Shown: positions 8,555 through 18,034 of the stretch, in pieces
Layout of the letters: every line of letters starts with the position of its first letter
Numbering within the stretch: the stretch's first letter is position 1
The notes under the pieces: model-generated
The model's database searches: none
Seen by the model: the letters and a program-made list of their open reading frames with translations, nothing else
Told to the model about the DNA's origin: nothing
Assembly: GCA_035508495.1 (NCBI GenBank)
Contig: DATJMX010000052.1
Location: 62,001-126,000 of the forward strand
Reading direction: 5' to 3'
From: Candidatus Binataceae bacterium
GTDB taxonomy: Bacteria; Desulfobacterota; Binatia; Binatales; Binataceae
DNA length: 64,000 nucleotides
Made by a program: the position numbers and the translations under genes

Positions 8555-8905
8555 CGTGAAAACCTCAAACGTCGGTCATCATCACGCGCGAAGGGGCGCA
8601 GCGTCCAGACGGCATGCCTTATCCGCTTGACTACGAATATTCGTTTTAGAATACTCGTCCTAAGATGTTTGCGCTGCTGCTCAAATCAGAACATCGACAC
8701 TACTCATCGAGTGCCATAGTCCGGATGGATTATCTATCACGCATAGAACCTGCGTCGTCACTGGCGGCGCGCCCGGCAGCGGTCGCCGCGCCTATGAATT
8801 GCCTTCGAAGGCGAAGCAGCCGGGTCATCGCCTGCGATCCTCGCCGCACGCAGAGTGCTGCTGATGAGCCATATTTCAGTCTGAGCTAAGGACGGTGAAC
8901 TGAAG
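8555..8905. other. Intergenic region between methyltransferase and ABC exporter
   Basis: 351 bases without a convincing gene. It holds one good promoter (8627-8655, described separately). The only open frame in it, beginning at 8665, has no recognisable domain, and its product is rich in Arg, Ser and Ala. The ABC ATPase start is preceded by AAGGACGGTG (about 8888-8897). The roughly 250-base leader between promoter and first gene is unexplained; it could hold a decayed regulator gene or a leader RNA. Confidence 0.5.
8627..8655 (+). promoter_or_regulatory. Sigma70-type promoter with palindromic operator in the spacer
   Basis: A -35 box TTGACT (8627-8632) and a -10 box AATACT (8650-8655) are separated by exactly 17 bases. 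The spacer begins with the perfect 12-bp palindrome ACGAATATTCGT (8633-8644). A repressor dimer bound there would block RNA polymerase. The layout resembles the operators of TetR-type repressors that control drug exporters, and an ABC-2 exporter operon lies downstream. No such repressor gene is in the window. Confidence 0.6.
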
Positions 8906-9883
8906 ATGGAACGGCCGCTGCAAGTGAGGGCCTCGGATCAAGGCAAGCCCGCGTTGCTCGTGAGTGGGCTCCGCAAGAGCTTCGGAGCACGAGTCGCGGT
9001 CGATACTGTCGGATTCACCATCGCCGCCGGCGAAGTCTATGGTCTGCTCGGACCCAACGGTGCCGGCAAGACAACCTCGATCTCGATGATCGCCGGAATT
9101 CTCGCGCGTGACGCGGGCAAGATAACCATCGATGGCATCGATATCGACGCCGGTCTTGAGGCCCGCGCGCTTATCGGGATCGTGCCGCAGGCGATCACGC
9201 TCTACCTCGACCTCACTGCGCGCGAAAATCTCGACTTCTGGGGCCGGATGTATGATCTCAACGGCGCACCGCTGCACGATGCGATGGTAAGCGCACTCGA
9301 CGCGGTCGGTCTCACGCCGCGCGCCGACGACATCGTCAGCACCTTTTCGGGCGGGATGCAGAGACGCTTGAATCTCGCGTGCGGTATTCTGCATCGGCCG
9401 AAGGTCCTCATCCTGGATGAACCGACAGTCGGCGTCGATCCACAAAGCCGCAGCGCGATCTTCGATTTGGTCGAGCGGCTGCGCGACGCGGGCACCGCGA
9501 TTCTCTACACCACCCACTACATGGAGGAAGCGGAGCGTCTTTGCGCGCGGATTGGGATTATCGATTCGGGCCGGCTCATAGCCGAGGGCACTCGCGACGA
9601 ACTGGTAGCGAGTCTGGGGCATGATACGCGCATCGAGATCGGACTGGGACGCGGCGATTCGGTCGAACGCGCGGAGCGCATCGTAGGCGCGCTCGAGGGC
9701 GTGCGGTCCGCGATCGTGGAGAACGGCCATCTTCACGTGGTGGCCGACGATGGCGCGCGCCGCTTGCCTGCGATGCTGACAGCGCTACTCGACGCCGGTG
9801 CCGTCGCCGAGAGTGTGCGCGTGGTTGAGCCGAATCTCGAAGACGTTTTCCTGCGGATGACGGGGCGCGCACTGCGCGACTGA
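8906..9883 (+). CDS. ABC-2 type exporter, ATP-binding subunit
   Basis: 325 residues. The nucleotide-binding domain fills the first 230 residues: Walker A GPNGAGKTT, ABC signature STFSGGMQRR, Walker B VLILDEPTVGVDP and the switch His in LYTTHYMEEAERL. The roughly 90-residue C-terminal extension is common in DrrA/CcmA-like exporter ATPases. It is followed after 6 bases by a permease, and that permease overlaps a second one, so the transporter is probably one ATPase with two different membrane halves. Such exporters remove drugs, lipids or polyketides; the substrate is unknown. Confidence 0.93.
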   Translation: MERPLQVRASDQGKPALLVSGLRKSFGARVAVDTVGFTIAAGEVYGLLGPNGAGKTTSISMIAGILARDAGKITIDGIDIDAGLEARALIGIVPQAITLYLDLTARENLDFWGRMYDLNGAPLHDAMVSALDAVGLTPRADDIVSTFSGGMQRRLNLACGILHRPKVLILDEPTVGVDPQSRSAIFDLVERLRDAGTAILYTTHYMEEAERLCARIGIIDSGRLIAEGTRDELVASLGHDTRIEIGLGRGDSVERAERIVGALEGVRSAIVENGHLHVVADDGARRLPAMLTALLDAGAVAESVRVVEPNLEDVFLRMTGRALRD

Positions 9884-9889
9884 TTTCAG

Positions 9890-11002
9890 ATGCAACACGC
9901 GCTGCTGATTTGCATCAAGGACCTGCGCCAGCGGTTGCGCGATCGAACCGCGATCCTGACCGCGATCGTCGCGCCGCTCGCGCTGGCTGCTCTGATGGGT
10001 CTGGCCCTCGGCGGTTCGCAAGGCGGCGGCAACGCCGGGATGCGGTTGTGCATCGCGGATCTCGACCACACCAAGCTGTCAGCCGGGTTCGTTGATTTTG
10101 TCGAGCGGCCTGCGCTGGGCGGATTGATTCGGGTAGAAGCAGTGGATTCGCTTTCCGCGGCAGAAAAGGTGATCCAGGAGCATCAAGCGCAATGTGCGGT
10201 CGTAATGAGCCCTGGATTCGGCCGCGCGATCAGCAGCGGGAATCCCCCACCGGCCGAGATTCTCGCCGCGCGCGGCGAACCGTTCGCGATGCTGGGTACC
10301 CGCGAGCTCTTCCGTGATTTCATATACCGTGCGGCAATCCCGCACGATCGCGCAGTCCCCAAAGTGATTCCGCGTTCCGCGGGCGGACAGATGCGAATGG
10401 TCGATTTTTTTGCGGTGTCGATGACTGTGCTGTTTCTGAACTTCGGGGTGCTGTTTGGAGTCCGCGCGCTTCAGGCGGAGGTCGATTCGCGCACGATGGT
10501 GCGTCTCATCGCCTCGCCCACGCCACCCTACGCGATTGTCGCGGGGAAATTCGCCGCACTATTCCTCATCGGGCTGATTCAGATGGGAACTATGATCGCG
10601 GCGACCTCTTTGATGTTCGGCACGCGATGGGGAAACCCGCTGCCGACCACCGCGCTGGTGTTCACCAGTGTGCTGATGGCGATCGGATTGACGGCATTCC
10701 TGATGAGTCTCGCTAACAACGCCGAACAGGGAACTTCACTGGCGACCATAGTGATCACCCTGCTCTCGATTGTCGGCGGACAATTCCTGCCTCCGCAAGG
10801 TCTTCCGGACGTGTTCGAGACCCTGACTCGACTTACGCCAAATGGACAGGCGTTCTTCGGCTTCCTCGATTTGTCCGCCGCCGGCGCTCACGGAACCTTG
10901 CTAACGATCACGCAACCGCTGGCAGTGACGGCCATAGTTGGATTAAGCGGCATTGCGTTCGCGGGGCTGAAGGCTCGTGGCGCGCTCCGGAGGATGACCT
11001 GA
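9890..11002 (+). CDS. ABC-2 type exporter permease, first membrane subunit
   Basis: 370 residues. One N-terminal membrane helix (about 22-42) is followed by a large extracytoplasmic domain (about 45-175) and a C-terminal block of five or six helices (from VDFFAVSMTVLFLNFG onward). This is the layout of the YhhJ/DrrB-like ABC-2 permeases. It sits 6 bases behind the ATPase gene, and its TGA overlaps the ATG of the second permease (TGATG at 11000-11003), which indicates translational coupling. Confidence 0.9.
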   Translation: MQHALLICIKDLRQRLRDRTAILTAIVAPLALAALMGLALGGSQGGGNAGMRLCIADLDHTKLSAGFVDFVERPALGGLIRVEAVDSLSAAEKVIQEHQAQCAVVMSPGFGRAISSGNPPPAEILAARGEPFAMLGTRELFRDFIYRAAIPHDRAVPKVIPRSAGGQMRMVDFFAVSMTVLFLNFGVLFGVRALQAEVDSRTMVRLIASPTPPYAIVAGKFAALFLIGLIQMGTMIAATSLMFGTRWGNPLPTTALVFTSVLMAIGLTAFLMSLANNAEQGTSLATIVITLLSIVGGQFLPPQGLPDVFETLTRLTPNGQAFFGFLDLSAAGAHGTLLTITQPLAVTAIVGLSGIAFAGLKARGALRRMT

Positions 11003-12090
11003 TGCGACTGTCGCATAGTCTGAACGTGATCTTCGGCGCGGCAGCCGTCAGCGGCGCGGGCGTCCGGCGCAACCGCGGCCGGCTTGCGCTGTTGTTCCTG
11101 ATGCCAACACTGATAATGGCCCTTGTCGGTTTCGCAATGGGCGGTTACACCAGCGCGTCATTCGAGGTGGGTCTCCTCGATCGAGCGAACACGCGCGAGA
11201 GCCGGGCGCTCGCCGCGGCGCTGGTATCCAATGAGCACTTTCAGATTCGCGACTATAGCGATGAGCAGCGGCTTAAAATTGCGGTTTTCCGTGGCAGAAT
11301 GAACGCTGGACTTGTGATTCCGCCCGGCTGGCATGGCGACCAGAACCTTGACGTGTACCTCTCGACTGCGAACGCCGGCGCCGGCATCATGCGAGCCGGC
11401 ATCAACACGGAATTGAGCCGGATGGCGAGCGGCGGCCCACCGCTCGACGTTCCCGTTCGCTATCCCGGGGGCGGGCACGCCGGTGTTCCGCGCCTCGGAT
11501 TCGGTTACACGGCGCCTGCGAACCTGGTGCTATTCGTTATGGTCACCGGGTTCGTTTCGGCCCTGACCATTCTCCAGCTTCGCGAAAACGGCATTTCGCG
11601 CCGGCTGCTGGCCGCGCCACGCCGGACCTGGGAACTGGTGGCGATGCTGGCGATCGCACCGGCGCAGCAGATGATCGCGCAGACCGTGTTCATGATTCTC
11701 GCCGCCCGGTTTTTCTTCGGTATTCATTGGGGCAATACCCTTGGGCTGGTGTTGATTACCGCAGCAGTCACATCGCTCGGCGTCGCGATCGTGCTCCTGA
11801 TGGGCACGGTGTTTCGAACCCAGCAGCAAGCGACCGCGCTCGGTCCGTGGATCGCCGTGTCGCTCGGAATGCTGGGCGGATGCATGTGGCCGCTCGAAGT
11901 CGTCCCCCCGTTCATGAAGATCGTGGCGCGTCTCTCGCCCGCGTCATGGGCAATGGACGCGTACCTCGGCCTGATCTTCGATCACGCAACGCTTTCCGAA
12001 ATAGCTCCGGACATCGCGATGGTGTTCGCGTTTGCCGCAATCATTGCAACGGCGGGCATCGTCCGCCTGCGGCCGCAGTTGTCGCGATAG
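11002..12090 (+). CDS. ABC-2 type exporter permease, second membrane subunit
   Basis: 362 residues with the same plan as the preceding permease: a helix near the N-terminus (LALLFLMPTLIMALVGF), an extracytoplasmic domain of about 120 residues, and six C-terminal helices. The two permeases are diverged paralogues and probably form a heterodimer. It is the last gene of the operon; two hairpins follow immediately (12107-12137), before the convergent fdhD. Confidence 0.9.
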   Translation: MRLSHSLNVIFGAAAVSGAGVRRNRGRLALLFLMPTLIMALVGFAMGGYTSASFEVGLLDRANTRESRALAAALVSNEHFQIRDYSDEQRLKIAVFRGRMNAGLVIPPGWHGDQNLDVYLSTANAGAGIMRAGINTELSRMASGGPPLDVPVRYPGGGHAGVPRLGFGYTAPANLVLFVMVTGFVSALTILQLRENGISRRLLAAPRRTWELVAMLAIAPAQQMIAQTVFMILAARFFFGIHWGNTLGLVLITAAVTSLGVAIVLLMGTVFRTQQQATALGPWIAVSLGMLGGCMWPLEVVPPFMKIVARLSPASWAMDAYLGLIFDHATLSEIAPDIAMVFAFAAIIATAGIVRLRPQLSR

Positions 12091-12106
12091 AGCTTTGCGA
12101 AAGACC

Positions 12107-12137
12107 GACTCCACGGAGTCTAGCGAAGCGCTTCGCT
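12107..12137. terminator. Pair of hairpins between convergent operons
   Basis: GACTCC-AC-GGAGTC (12107-12120) is followed one base later by the perfect 16-bp palindrome AGCGAAGCGCTTCGCT (12122-12137) and then TGTTTGT. They lie between the end of the ABC exporter operon and the end of fdhD. A bidirectional terminator is the natural reading, although the T-tract is short. Confidence 0.5.
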
Positions 12138-12184
12138 GTTTGTGGCGCATACGCTCGCAGCGTGGAAAACCTCAGGCCCGGGCA

Positions 12185-13009
12185 TCATCCCGCGATACGC
12201 TCGGGACGCGAATAGACGTTGAAGCTGGCCTCGCGCAGAAATCCAATCAGCGTAACTCCCGTCTCTTCGGCGAGCTCGACCGCAAGCGACGAAGGCGCGG
12301 AAATCGCCGCCAGGATTGGAATGCCGGCTGCGGCGGCTTTCTGCACGATATCGAAACTCACGCGCCCGCTCACCAGCATCATGCTCGACGAGAGCGGCGC
12401 TCCGAGGTTTCGCAACGCATAACCGACCACTTTGTCCACGGCATTGTGACGGCCGATATCTTCGCGCAGCACTATTAACTCGCCCTCCGAATCGAACAGA
12501 CCCGCGGCATGAAGACCGCCCGTCGTCGCGAAGACCTCCTGCGCCACGCGCGCCTTCGGCGCCATCGCGAGGATCAGATCGGAGTGGACGCGAAGCGGCG
12601 CATCGACGGTCGCGATGCGTCGCGTCAGCGACTCGATACTGGTGCGGCCGCATATTCCGCAACTCGAGGCGATCGCGAAGTTGCGCCGCAGCCGCTCGCG
12701 CAGATCGTCGGCCGCAACGTTGAGCACGACATCGATCGAGTTCGGCTCGAAGGCACCCTTCGCATCGCGCACGCTGCGAATCTCGCCGAGCTCCGCAATC
12801 GAATTGATAAAGCCCTCGGCAAAAAGAAACCCCGCAGCCAACTCTTCGTCATGGCCCGGGGTGCGCATCGTGAGCGTGAAGCGCCTGCCGCCGAGACGAA
12901 TCTCGAGCGGCTCTTCGACGGCGAGCGAGTCTTCCGCAGTCGCGCCCGCGCCCACTCTCCACCTCAGGGTGCGCGCAACTACAAATTGCTTTTCTTTCCC
13001 TTCTGCCAC
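12185..13009 (-). CDS. fdhD: FdhD, sulfurtransferase for formate dehydrogenase maturation
   Basis: 274 residues, GTG start. In known systems FdhD passes sulfur from the cysteine desulfurase IscS to the bis-MGD cofactor of formate dehydrogenases, without which the enzyme is inactive. The catalytic cysteine pair is visible as ASSCGICGRTSIES (about 114-127), and REDIGRHNAVDKVVG and MLVSGRVSFDIVQKA are conserved family blocks. It is divergent from the formate dehydrogenase operon across only 83 bases, which supports a dedicated maturation role and possibly shared control. Confidence 0.96.
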   Translation of the reverse strand: MAEGKEKQFVVARTLRWRVGAGATAEDSLAVEEPLEIRLGGRRFTLTMRTPGHDEELAAGFLFAEGFINSIAELGEIRSVRDAKGAFEPNSIDVVLNVAADDLRERLRRNFAIASSCGICGRTSIESLTRRIATVDAPLRVHSDLILAMAPKARVAQEVFATTGGLHAAGLFDSEGELIVLREDIGRHNAVDKVVGYALRNLGAPLSSSMMLVSGRVSFDIVQKAAAAGIPILAAISAPSSLAVELAEETGVTLIGFLREASFNVYSRPERIAG

Positions 13010-13092
13010 GTTGCTAGATTACCACTCGAACATCCAAGCGCGCAGGTATTTGGTTACCCGCGCGGCCGATTCAGCAGCCACCCGGAGGCTAC

Positions 13093-16000
13093 ATGGCTCG
13101 CACACATTTCAGCCCAGACACCGCGGACAAGCATTCACGCCTGCGCGGCGCGACCAAAAGTCACGGCGTATGTCCTTATTGCGCGGTCGGATGCAGTCAG
13201 AACGTGTACACCAAGGCCGGAGAGATCATCGATATCGAAGGCGATCCGGAGAGCCCCATCAACGCGGGCACGCTCTGCCCCAAGGGCTCCAACACGTTTC
13301 AGCTAGTCCGCAACCCGCATCGCATCACGACGGTGAAGTACCGCGCGCCCTACTCCGATCATTGGGAGACGCGGCCACTCGAGTGGGCGATGGATCGAAT
13401 CGCGCAACTCACCAAGGAGACGCGCGACGCCGATTTCATCGAGCGTAACGAGCATGGTCTGACGGTGAATCACCTCAAGACCATCGCGCATCTGGGCGGC
13501 GCCACGCTCGACAACGAAGAGAACTATTTAATCAAGAAACTTTTCGCCGGAGGCCTGGGAATTCTCTCCATCGAGAACCAGGCGCGCATATGACATAGCG
13601 CATCGGTGCCCGGTCTGGGCGCCTCCTTTGGACGCGGTGCGGCAACGACGTTCCAGGCTGACCTGGCGACGAGCGACTGCATATTGATCATGGGCTCGAA
13701 CATGGCCGAGGCCCATCCCGTGGGATTTCGCTTTGCGCTCCAGGCGCGCGAGCGCGGCGGAACGCTGATTCATGTCGATCCGCGCTTCACGCGGACCTCG
13801 GCGATGGTGAATACTTTCGTTTCGATTCGCGCTGGCTCGGATATCGCGTTCCTGGGCGGAATCATCAACTACATCATCGAGCACGATCGATGGTTCAAGG
13901 AATACGTCCTGCACTTCACCAACGCGGCGACGGTACTGAACGAAGCGTTTGTCGATGCCGAAGATGCCGGCGGCATCTTTCCGGGCTTTGATGCCGACGC
14001 GCGCGCATACGTGAAAGATCACGGCTCATGGAACTACAGCACGACGCCCGGTGAGATGGGCGCGGTCGAGCGCGATCCCTCGCTGCAGCATCCGCGATGC
14101 GTGTTCCAGGTGATGCGGCGGCATTACGCGCGCTACACGCCCGAGATGGTGTCGCGGCTGTGCGGATGCGCCCCCGGCGATCTGATTCGAGTCGCGGAAC
14201 TGCTGTGCCGCAATTCAGGACGCGAGCGGACTTCGGCAATCGTCTATGCGCTCGGATGGACGCAGCACACGACCGGCGTGCAGATGATTCGAGCGGCGGG
14301 AATTATCCAGCTCCTGCTCGGCAACATGGGCCGGCCCGGCGGCGGAATCATGGCGATGCGTGGGCATTGCAGTATCCAGGGCTCCACCGACGTGCCGACT
14401 CTCTACAACCTGCTGCCCGGCTACCTGTCGCTGCCCGACGCGGTGCCCGAGAATGCGTCGCTGGAAAAGTACATTGAACATGGCCGCGGCTTCGCCAATG
14501 CGCGCAATAACTCGGCGGCGGGCTTCTGGCAGGAAGAAGCGTTCCTCGGCTATTGGGCAAACCTCTCGAAGTTCACGATAAGCCTGCTCAAGGCCTGGTA
14601 TGGCGATGCGGCAACGCCCGCCAACGAGTTCGGCTATCAGTACCTGCCCAAGATCGACGGCGATTATTCGGAGCTGCCGATGTTCTTCCGGATGCACCAG
14701 GGCAAAGTCAAAGGGCTCTTCCTCATCGGACAGAACCCGGCGGCCGGCGCGCCGAATGCGGGACTCAATCGCTCCGCGTTGCGCAGCCTCGATTGGCTGG
14801 TCGTGCGCGATTGGTTCGAGCACGAGAGCGCGAACTTCTGGTACGCCGATTCGAGCGCACCGGATTCGCGCCAGATCAAGACCGAAGTCTTTTTCCTTCC
14901 GGCGGCATCGATCACAGAGAAGGATGGCTCCTTCACCAACACCGAGCGGATGCTGCAATGGCATGAGAAAGCGATCGATCCACCGGGCGATTGCCGCTCC
15001 GACGCGTTCTTCATGTACGACCTCGGGAGGAGGCTCAAGAAGCTCTACGCGGACTCGAATCTCGAGCGCGACTTGCCGATCAAAAATCTTACCTGGGACT
15101 TCGGCCGTGACGCTCCGGAGATACTGCCGAATGGCGCGCCGAGCCGTCTCGGCGACGACGTTGACGCGGAAAAAATCCTCAAGGAGATGAACGGCCGCGA
15201 CCTTCGCGAGGGTCGTCTGCTCAAGGGGATCGCGGAGCTCAAAGACAATGGCTCGACGGCCTGCGGCGTCTGGATCTATTCCGGGGTTTTTCCCGCTGAA
15301 GATCAGAACCGCGCGAACTCGCGCGACAACACCCGCACCGGCATCCTCTATCCCAATTGGGGATTCGCGTGGCCCTCAAACCGCCGCACTTTGTACAACC
15401 GCGCCTCGGCCGACGCGCAGGGACGTCCGTGGTCTGAGCGCAAAAAGCTCATCTGGTGGGACGCCGATCGGCGCACGTGGACCGGATTCGACGTTCCAGA
15501 TTTCGAGATCGACAAGGCTCCCAGTTATCGTCCTCCAGCAGGCGCGCGCGGCATGGACGCGATTCCCGGTGACGCGCCGTTTATCATGCATCCCGACGGC
15601 CTTGGCTGGTTGTTCGCGCCGTTCGGCGTGCGCGACGGGCCGTTGCCGACGCACTACGAGCCGCGCGAGTCGGTCGTCAGGAATCTGCTCTACACGACAC
15701 AGGTCATTCCGACGATTAGGGAGTTTCCCGACGAGCTGAATCGTCTGGCCGAGGAAGTCGATCCCGAATTTCCGATCGTCGCGACAACCTACCGGCTGAC
15801 CGAGCATTATCTGAGCGGGCCGATGAGCCGCTTCAATAGCTGGCTCAATGAACTGCAGCCCGAGATGTTCGCCGAGCTCAGTCCCGAGCTGGCGGCCGAG
15901 AAGGGAATCGAAAACGGCGGATGGGTCGTGATCAGCTCGCGCCGCGGATCGATCGAAGCGCGCGCTCTCGTCACCGCTCGCATGAAGCCGCTGCTCGTGA

Positions 16001-16293
16001 ACGGCAAGACGATCTACCAGTTAGGTCTGCCGATTCACTGGGGCTACGCGGGCGAGACCGTTGGCGCGATGGCGAACGATCTTACATCGCTGATACTCGG
16101 CGTGAACGTGAGCATGCACGAGGCGAAGGCATTCACAGTCGCGGTGCGGCCGGGGCGGCTCACGAGCATGCGCGCGCCGCGGCCGATCGCGGCGAATGAG
16201 CGTCCGTTCGGCGTCGAGCCGATTCCCGACACCGCTTCTTCCGCGCAACCCGAAGGCCGCCAGCAGTGGTGGGGATGGTGGCGATCGCGATAA
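13093..16293 (+). CDS. fdhA: Formate dehydrogenase catalytic subunit, selenocysteine-containing
   Basis: 1066 residues when the in-frame UGA at 13591-13593 is read as selenocysteine (residue 167). The reading frame continues unbroken on both sides, and the context IENQARI-U-HS is the conserved Sec-His site of FdnG-type enzymes. A SECIS-like hairpin follows. The N-terminal [4Fe-4S] is bound by C27, C30, C34 and C62; molybdopterin blocks such as IMGSNMAEAHPVGFRFA, IQLLLGNMGRPGGGI and the C-terminal VVISSRRGSIEARALVT follow in family order. GGAGG (13084-13088) fixes the ATG at 13093. No twin-arginine signal precedes the Fe-S domain, and a TAG at 13015 prevents a long N-terminal extension, so the enzyme should stay in the cytoplasm. 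A caller that stops at UGA would give two false genes. Confidence 0.95.
13594..13623 (+). promoter_or_regulatory. Bacterial SECIS element of the formate dehydrogenase mRNA
   Basis: Eleven bases after the UGA, GGUGCCC (13605-13611) pairs with GGGCGCC (13617-13623) in seven base pairs, one of them U-G. The pairs close a 5-base loop GGUCU (13612-13616). The same loop and the same 11-base spacing are found in the E. coli fdhF element as I recall it. This is the SelB-binding signal that recodes UGA to selenocysteine. Confidence 0.9.
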
Positions 16294-16305
16294 GACTCTG
16301 CGCCA

Positions 16306-17187
16306 ATGTTGAACCTCCTCCTGGAAATCCTCTATCCATTTCGGCGTCCGGCAGAACCTGCGCCGCGCCGTCCGACCGGATTCTTCACCGACACGACGCT
16401 ATGTATCGGATGCAAAGCGTGCGAGGTCGCGTGCAAGCAGTGGAACCAGATTCCGTCTGACGGATTCAACTTCACCGCGCAGAGCTACGACAATACGATC
16501 GCACTCAGTGCGACGACCTGGCGTCATGTCCGGTTCATCGAGCAGTTCCCGACCGGCGCTCAGCCGCCGCAGCCGTCGCTCGACGGAGATTTCGATATCG
16601 AATCTCTCCTGAAGCAATCGCAGGAGGGCCGCTGGCTGATGATGAGCGACGTCTGCAAGCACTGCAGCGCATCGCCGTGTCAGATGGCCTGTCCGACCGC
16701 CGCGATTATCCACAACGAGTTCAACGACGTTTATATCCAGGGCGACATTTGCAACGGCTGCGGCTATTGCATCGCGGCCTGTCCGTTCGGCGTGATCACG
16801 CGCAGCCAGTTCGACGGCCACGCGCACAAGTGCACACTTTGTTACGATCGCCAGCGCGACGATTTCATTCCCGCCTGCGCGAAAGCGTGCCCCACCGAAT
16901 CGATCAAGTTCGGCCATCTCGACGAGCTTCGCGAGCATGCCAAGATCCGCCTCGAAGAGGTGAAGGCGCGCGGGTTTAAGGGTGCGAGGCTTTACGGCGC
17001 CGAGCCCACCGACAAGTACTCGGAGCTGGGCGCTTTTTTCCTCCTTCTCGACGAACCGGAGAAATATGGTTTGCCGAACGATCCCGACACGCCGCAGCGT
17101 CATATGCGCGGCGACTATGCGCGCGCATTCGCCGCGACCCTGGTCTGGATCGCGATCGTCGCGGTCGGAGTGATTCTCCATGGCTGA
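16306..17187 (+). CDS. fdhB: Formate dehydrogenase iron-sulfur (beta) subunit
   Basis: 293 residues, about the size of E. coli FdnH. Four ferredoxin-type cysteine groups are visible: CIGCKACEVACKQW, CKHCSASPCQMACP, CNGCGYCIAACP, and the split CTLCYDRQRDDFIPACAKAC. They should carry electrons from the catalytic subunit to the membrane. A single hydrophobic helix (about 272-291) ends the protein. It is preceded by several Arg/His residues and followed by only two residues, so by the positive-inside rule the Fe-S domain would be cytoplasmic. It starts 12 bases after the catalytic subunit and overlaps the next gene by 8. Confidence 0.95.
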   Translation: MLNLLLEILYPFRRPAEPAPRRPTGFFTDTTLCIGCKACEVACKQWNQIPSDGFNFTAQSYDNTIALSATTWRHVRFIEQFPTGAQPPQPSLDGDFDIESLLKQSQEGRWLMMSDVCKHCSASPCQMACPTAAIIHNEFNDVYIQGDICNGCGYCIAACPFGVITRSQFDGHAHKCTLCYDRQRDDFIPACAKACPTESIKFGHLDELREHAKIRLEEVKARGFKGARLYGAEPTDKYSELGAFFLLLDEPEKYGLPNDPDTPQRHMRGDYARAFAATLVWIAIVAVGVILHG

Positions 17188-18034
17188 AGCGATGATGCCC
17201 GCGGCGCCGCCGATCGTCACCAAGCCGGTGCCGTGGCATTGGTGGGTAACCTTCGATCTCTTCTTCGCGACGATGGGCGGAGGACTGTTCAGCGTCGCGA
17301 CGATTCTTCACCTGGTTGGGCACCCCGAGGAACAGGCGGTCGCGAGGATCGCGTTCCTGATCACTTTCCCGATCATGGCCGTCGATCTGGTGTGCCTCGT
17401 ATTCGATCTCGGCGATCCCTGGCGCTTCATGAACATGATGCGCGTGTTCAAGCCGGGCTCGCCGATGTCGGTCGGCGTGTGGACGATCTCGATTTTCTCA
17501 GTCCTCGCGTTCTGCGCGTTCGTGATCGTCGGACTCGGCCTGCCGATAGTTCTGCTATCCATCGTTGGGATCGCGGGACTGCCGTTCGCGTTGATGGTCG
17601 GAATTTACAAGGGCGTGCTGTTCAGTACGACCGCGCAACCGGGATGGCGCACGATGCGCTGGCTGGGTGCGTTCTTCTCGATATCGGCAGGGCTGTTGGG
17701 CGTGGCAGTAGCGCTGGTGATCGCCGCAATGTCGGGGCTGCCCGCAGCGGCAACGACCTTGCGCCAATCGCTGCTCATCATGATTGTTCTCTACTTCGGT
17801 ACAGTTCTCCTGCTCGAACGCGACGCCGATGAATGGACTCGTGTCGCGCGCAGGCATTCGCGATTCAGCGTGTGGCTGGCGGCCCTCGGCGGAATTGTGA
17901 TTCCGCTTCTCGTGATCACCTTCTCAACTGGCCGCTTGGAGGAAGACTGCGCGGCGGTGTTGCTGATCGTCGGCGCGATCGCGATTCGTCACGTGCTCGT
18001 GTTCATTCCTCATCGCGCAACCGCCGAAAACTGA
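17180..18034 (+). CDS. NrfD/PsrC-like membrane subunit of formate dehydrogenase
   Basis: 284 residues with about eight hydrophobic segments, starting with WHWWVTFDLFFATMGGGLFS. The LVFDLGDPWRF loop and MNMMRVFKPGSPMSVGVW are characteristic of the NrfD (PF03916) family, which binds and oxidises or reduces quinones without heme. It takes the place of the cytochrome b subunit found in E. coli FdnI. It overlaps fdhB by 8 bases, and its 3' end overlaps thiD on the opposite strand by 25 bases. Role: linking formate oxidation (or CO2 reduction) to the quinone pool. Confidence 0.9.
   Translation: MAEAMMPAAPPIVTKPVPWHWWVTFDLFFATMGGGLFSVATILHLVGHPEEQAVARIAFLITFPIMAVDLVCLVFDLGDPWRFMNMMRVFKPGSPMSVGVWTISIFSVLAFCAFVIVGLGLPIVLLSIVGIAGLPFALMVGIYKGVLFSTTAQPGWRTMRWLGAFFSISAGLLGVAVALVIAAMSGLPAAATTLRQSLLIMIVLYFGTVLLLERDADEWTRVARRHSRFSVWLAALGGIVIPLLVITFSTGRLEEDCAAVLLIVGAIAIRHVLVFIPHRATAEN

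Noticed and set aside
8665..8889. Small gene between promoter and ABC ATPase
   Set aside because: No ribosome site or domain; composition is not protein-like. Kept only as a note in the intergenic entry.
13093..13593. A separate 166-residue protein ending at UGA, followed by a second gene starting at 13606
   Set aside because: Both parts are in the same frame and match consecutive parts of one enzyme family, and the UGA falls on the conserved Sec position with a SECIS hairpin.
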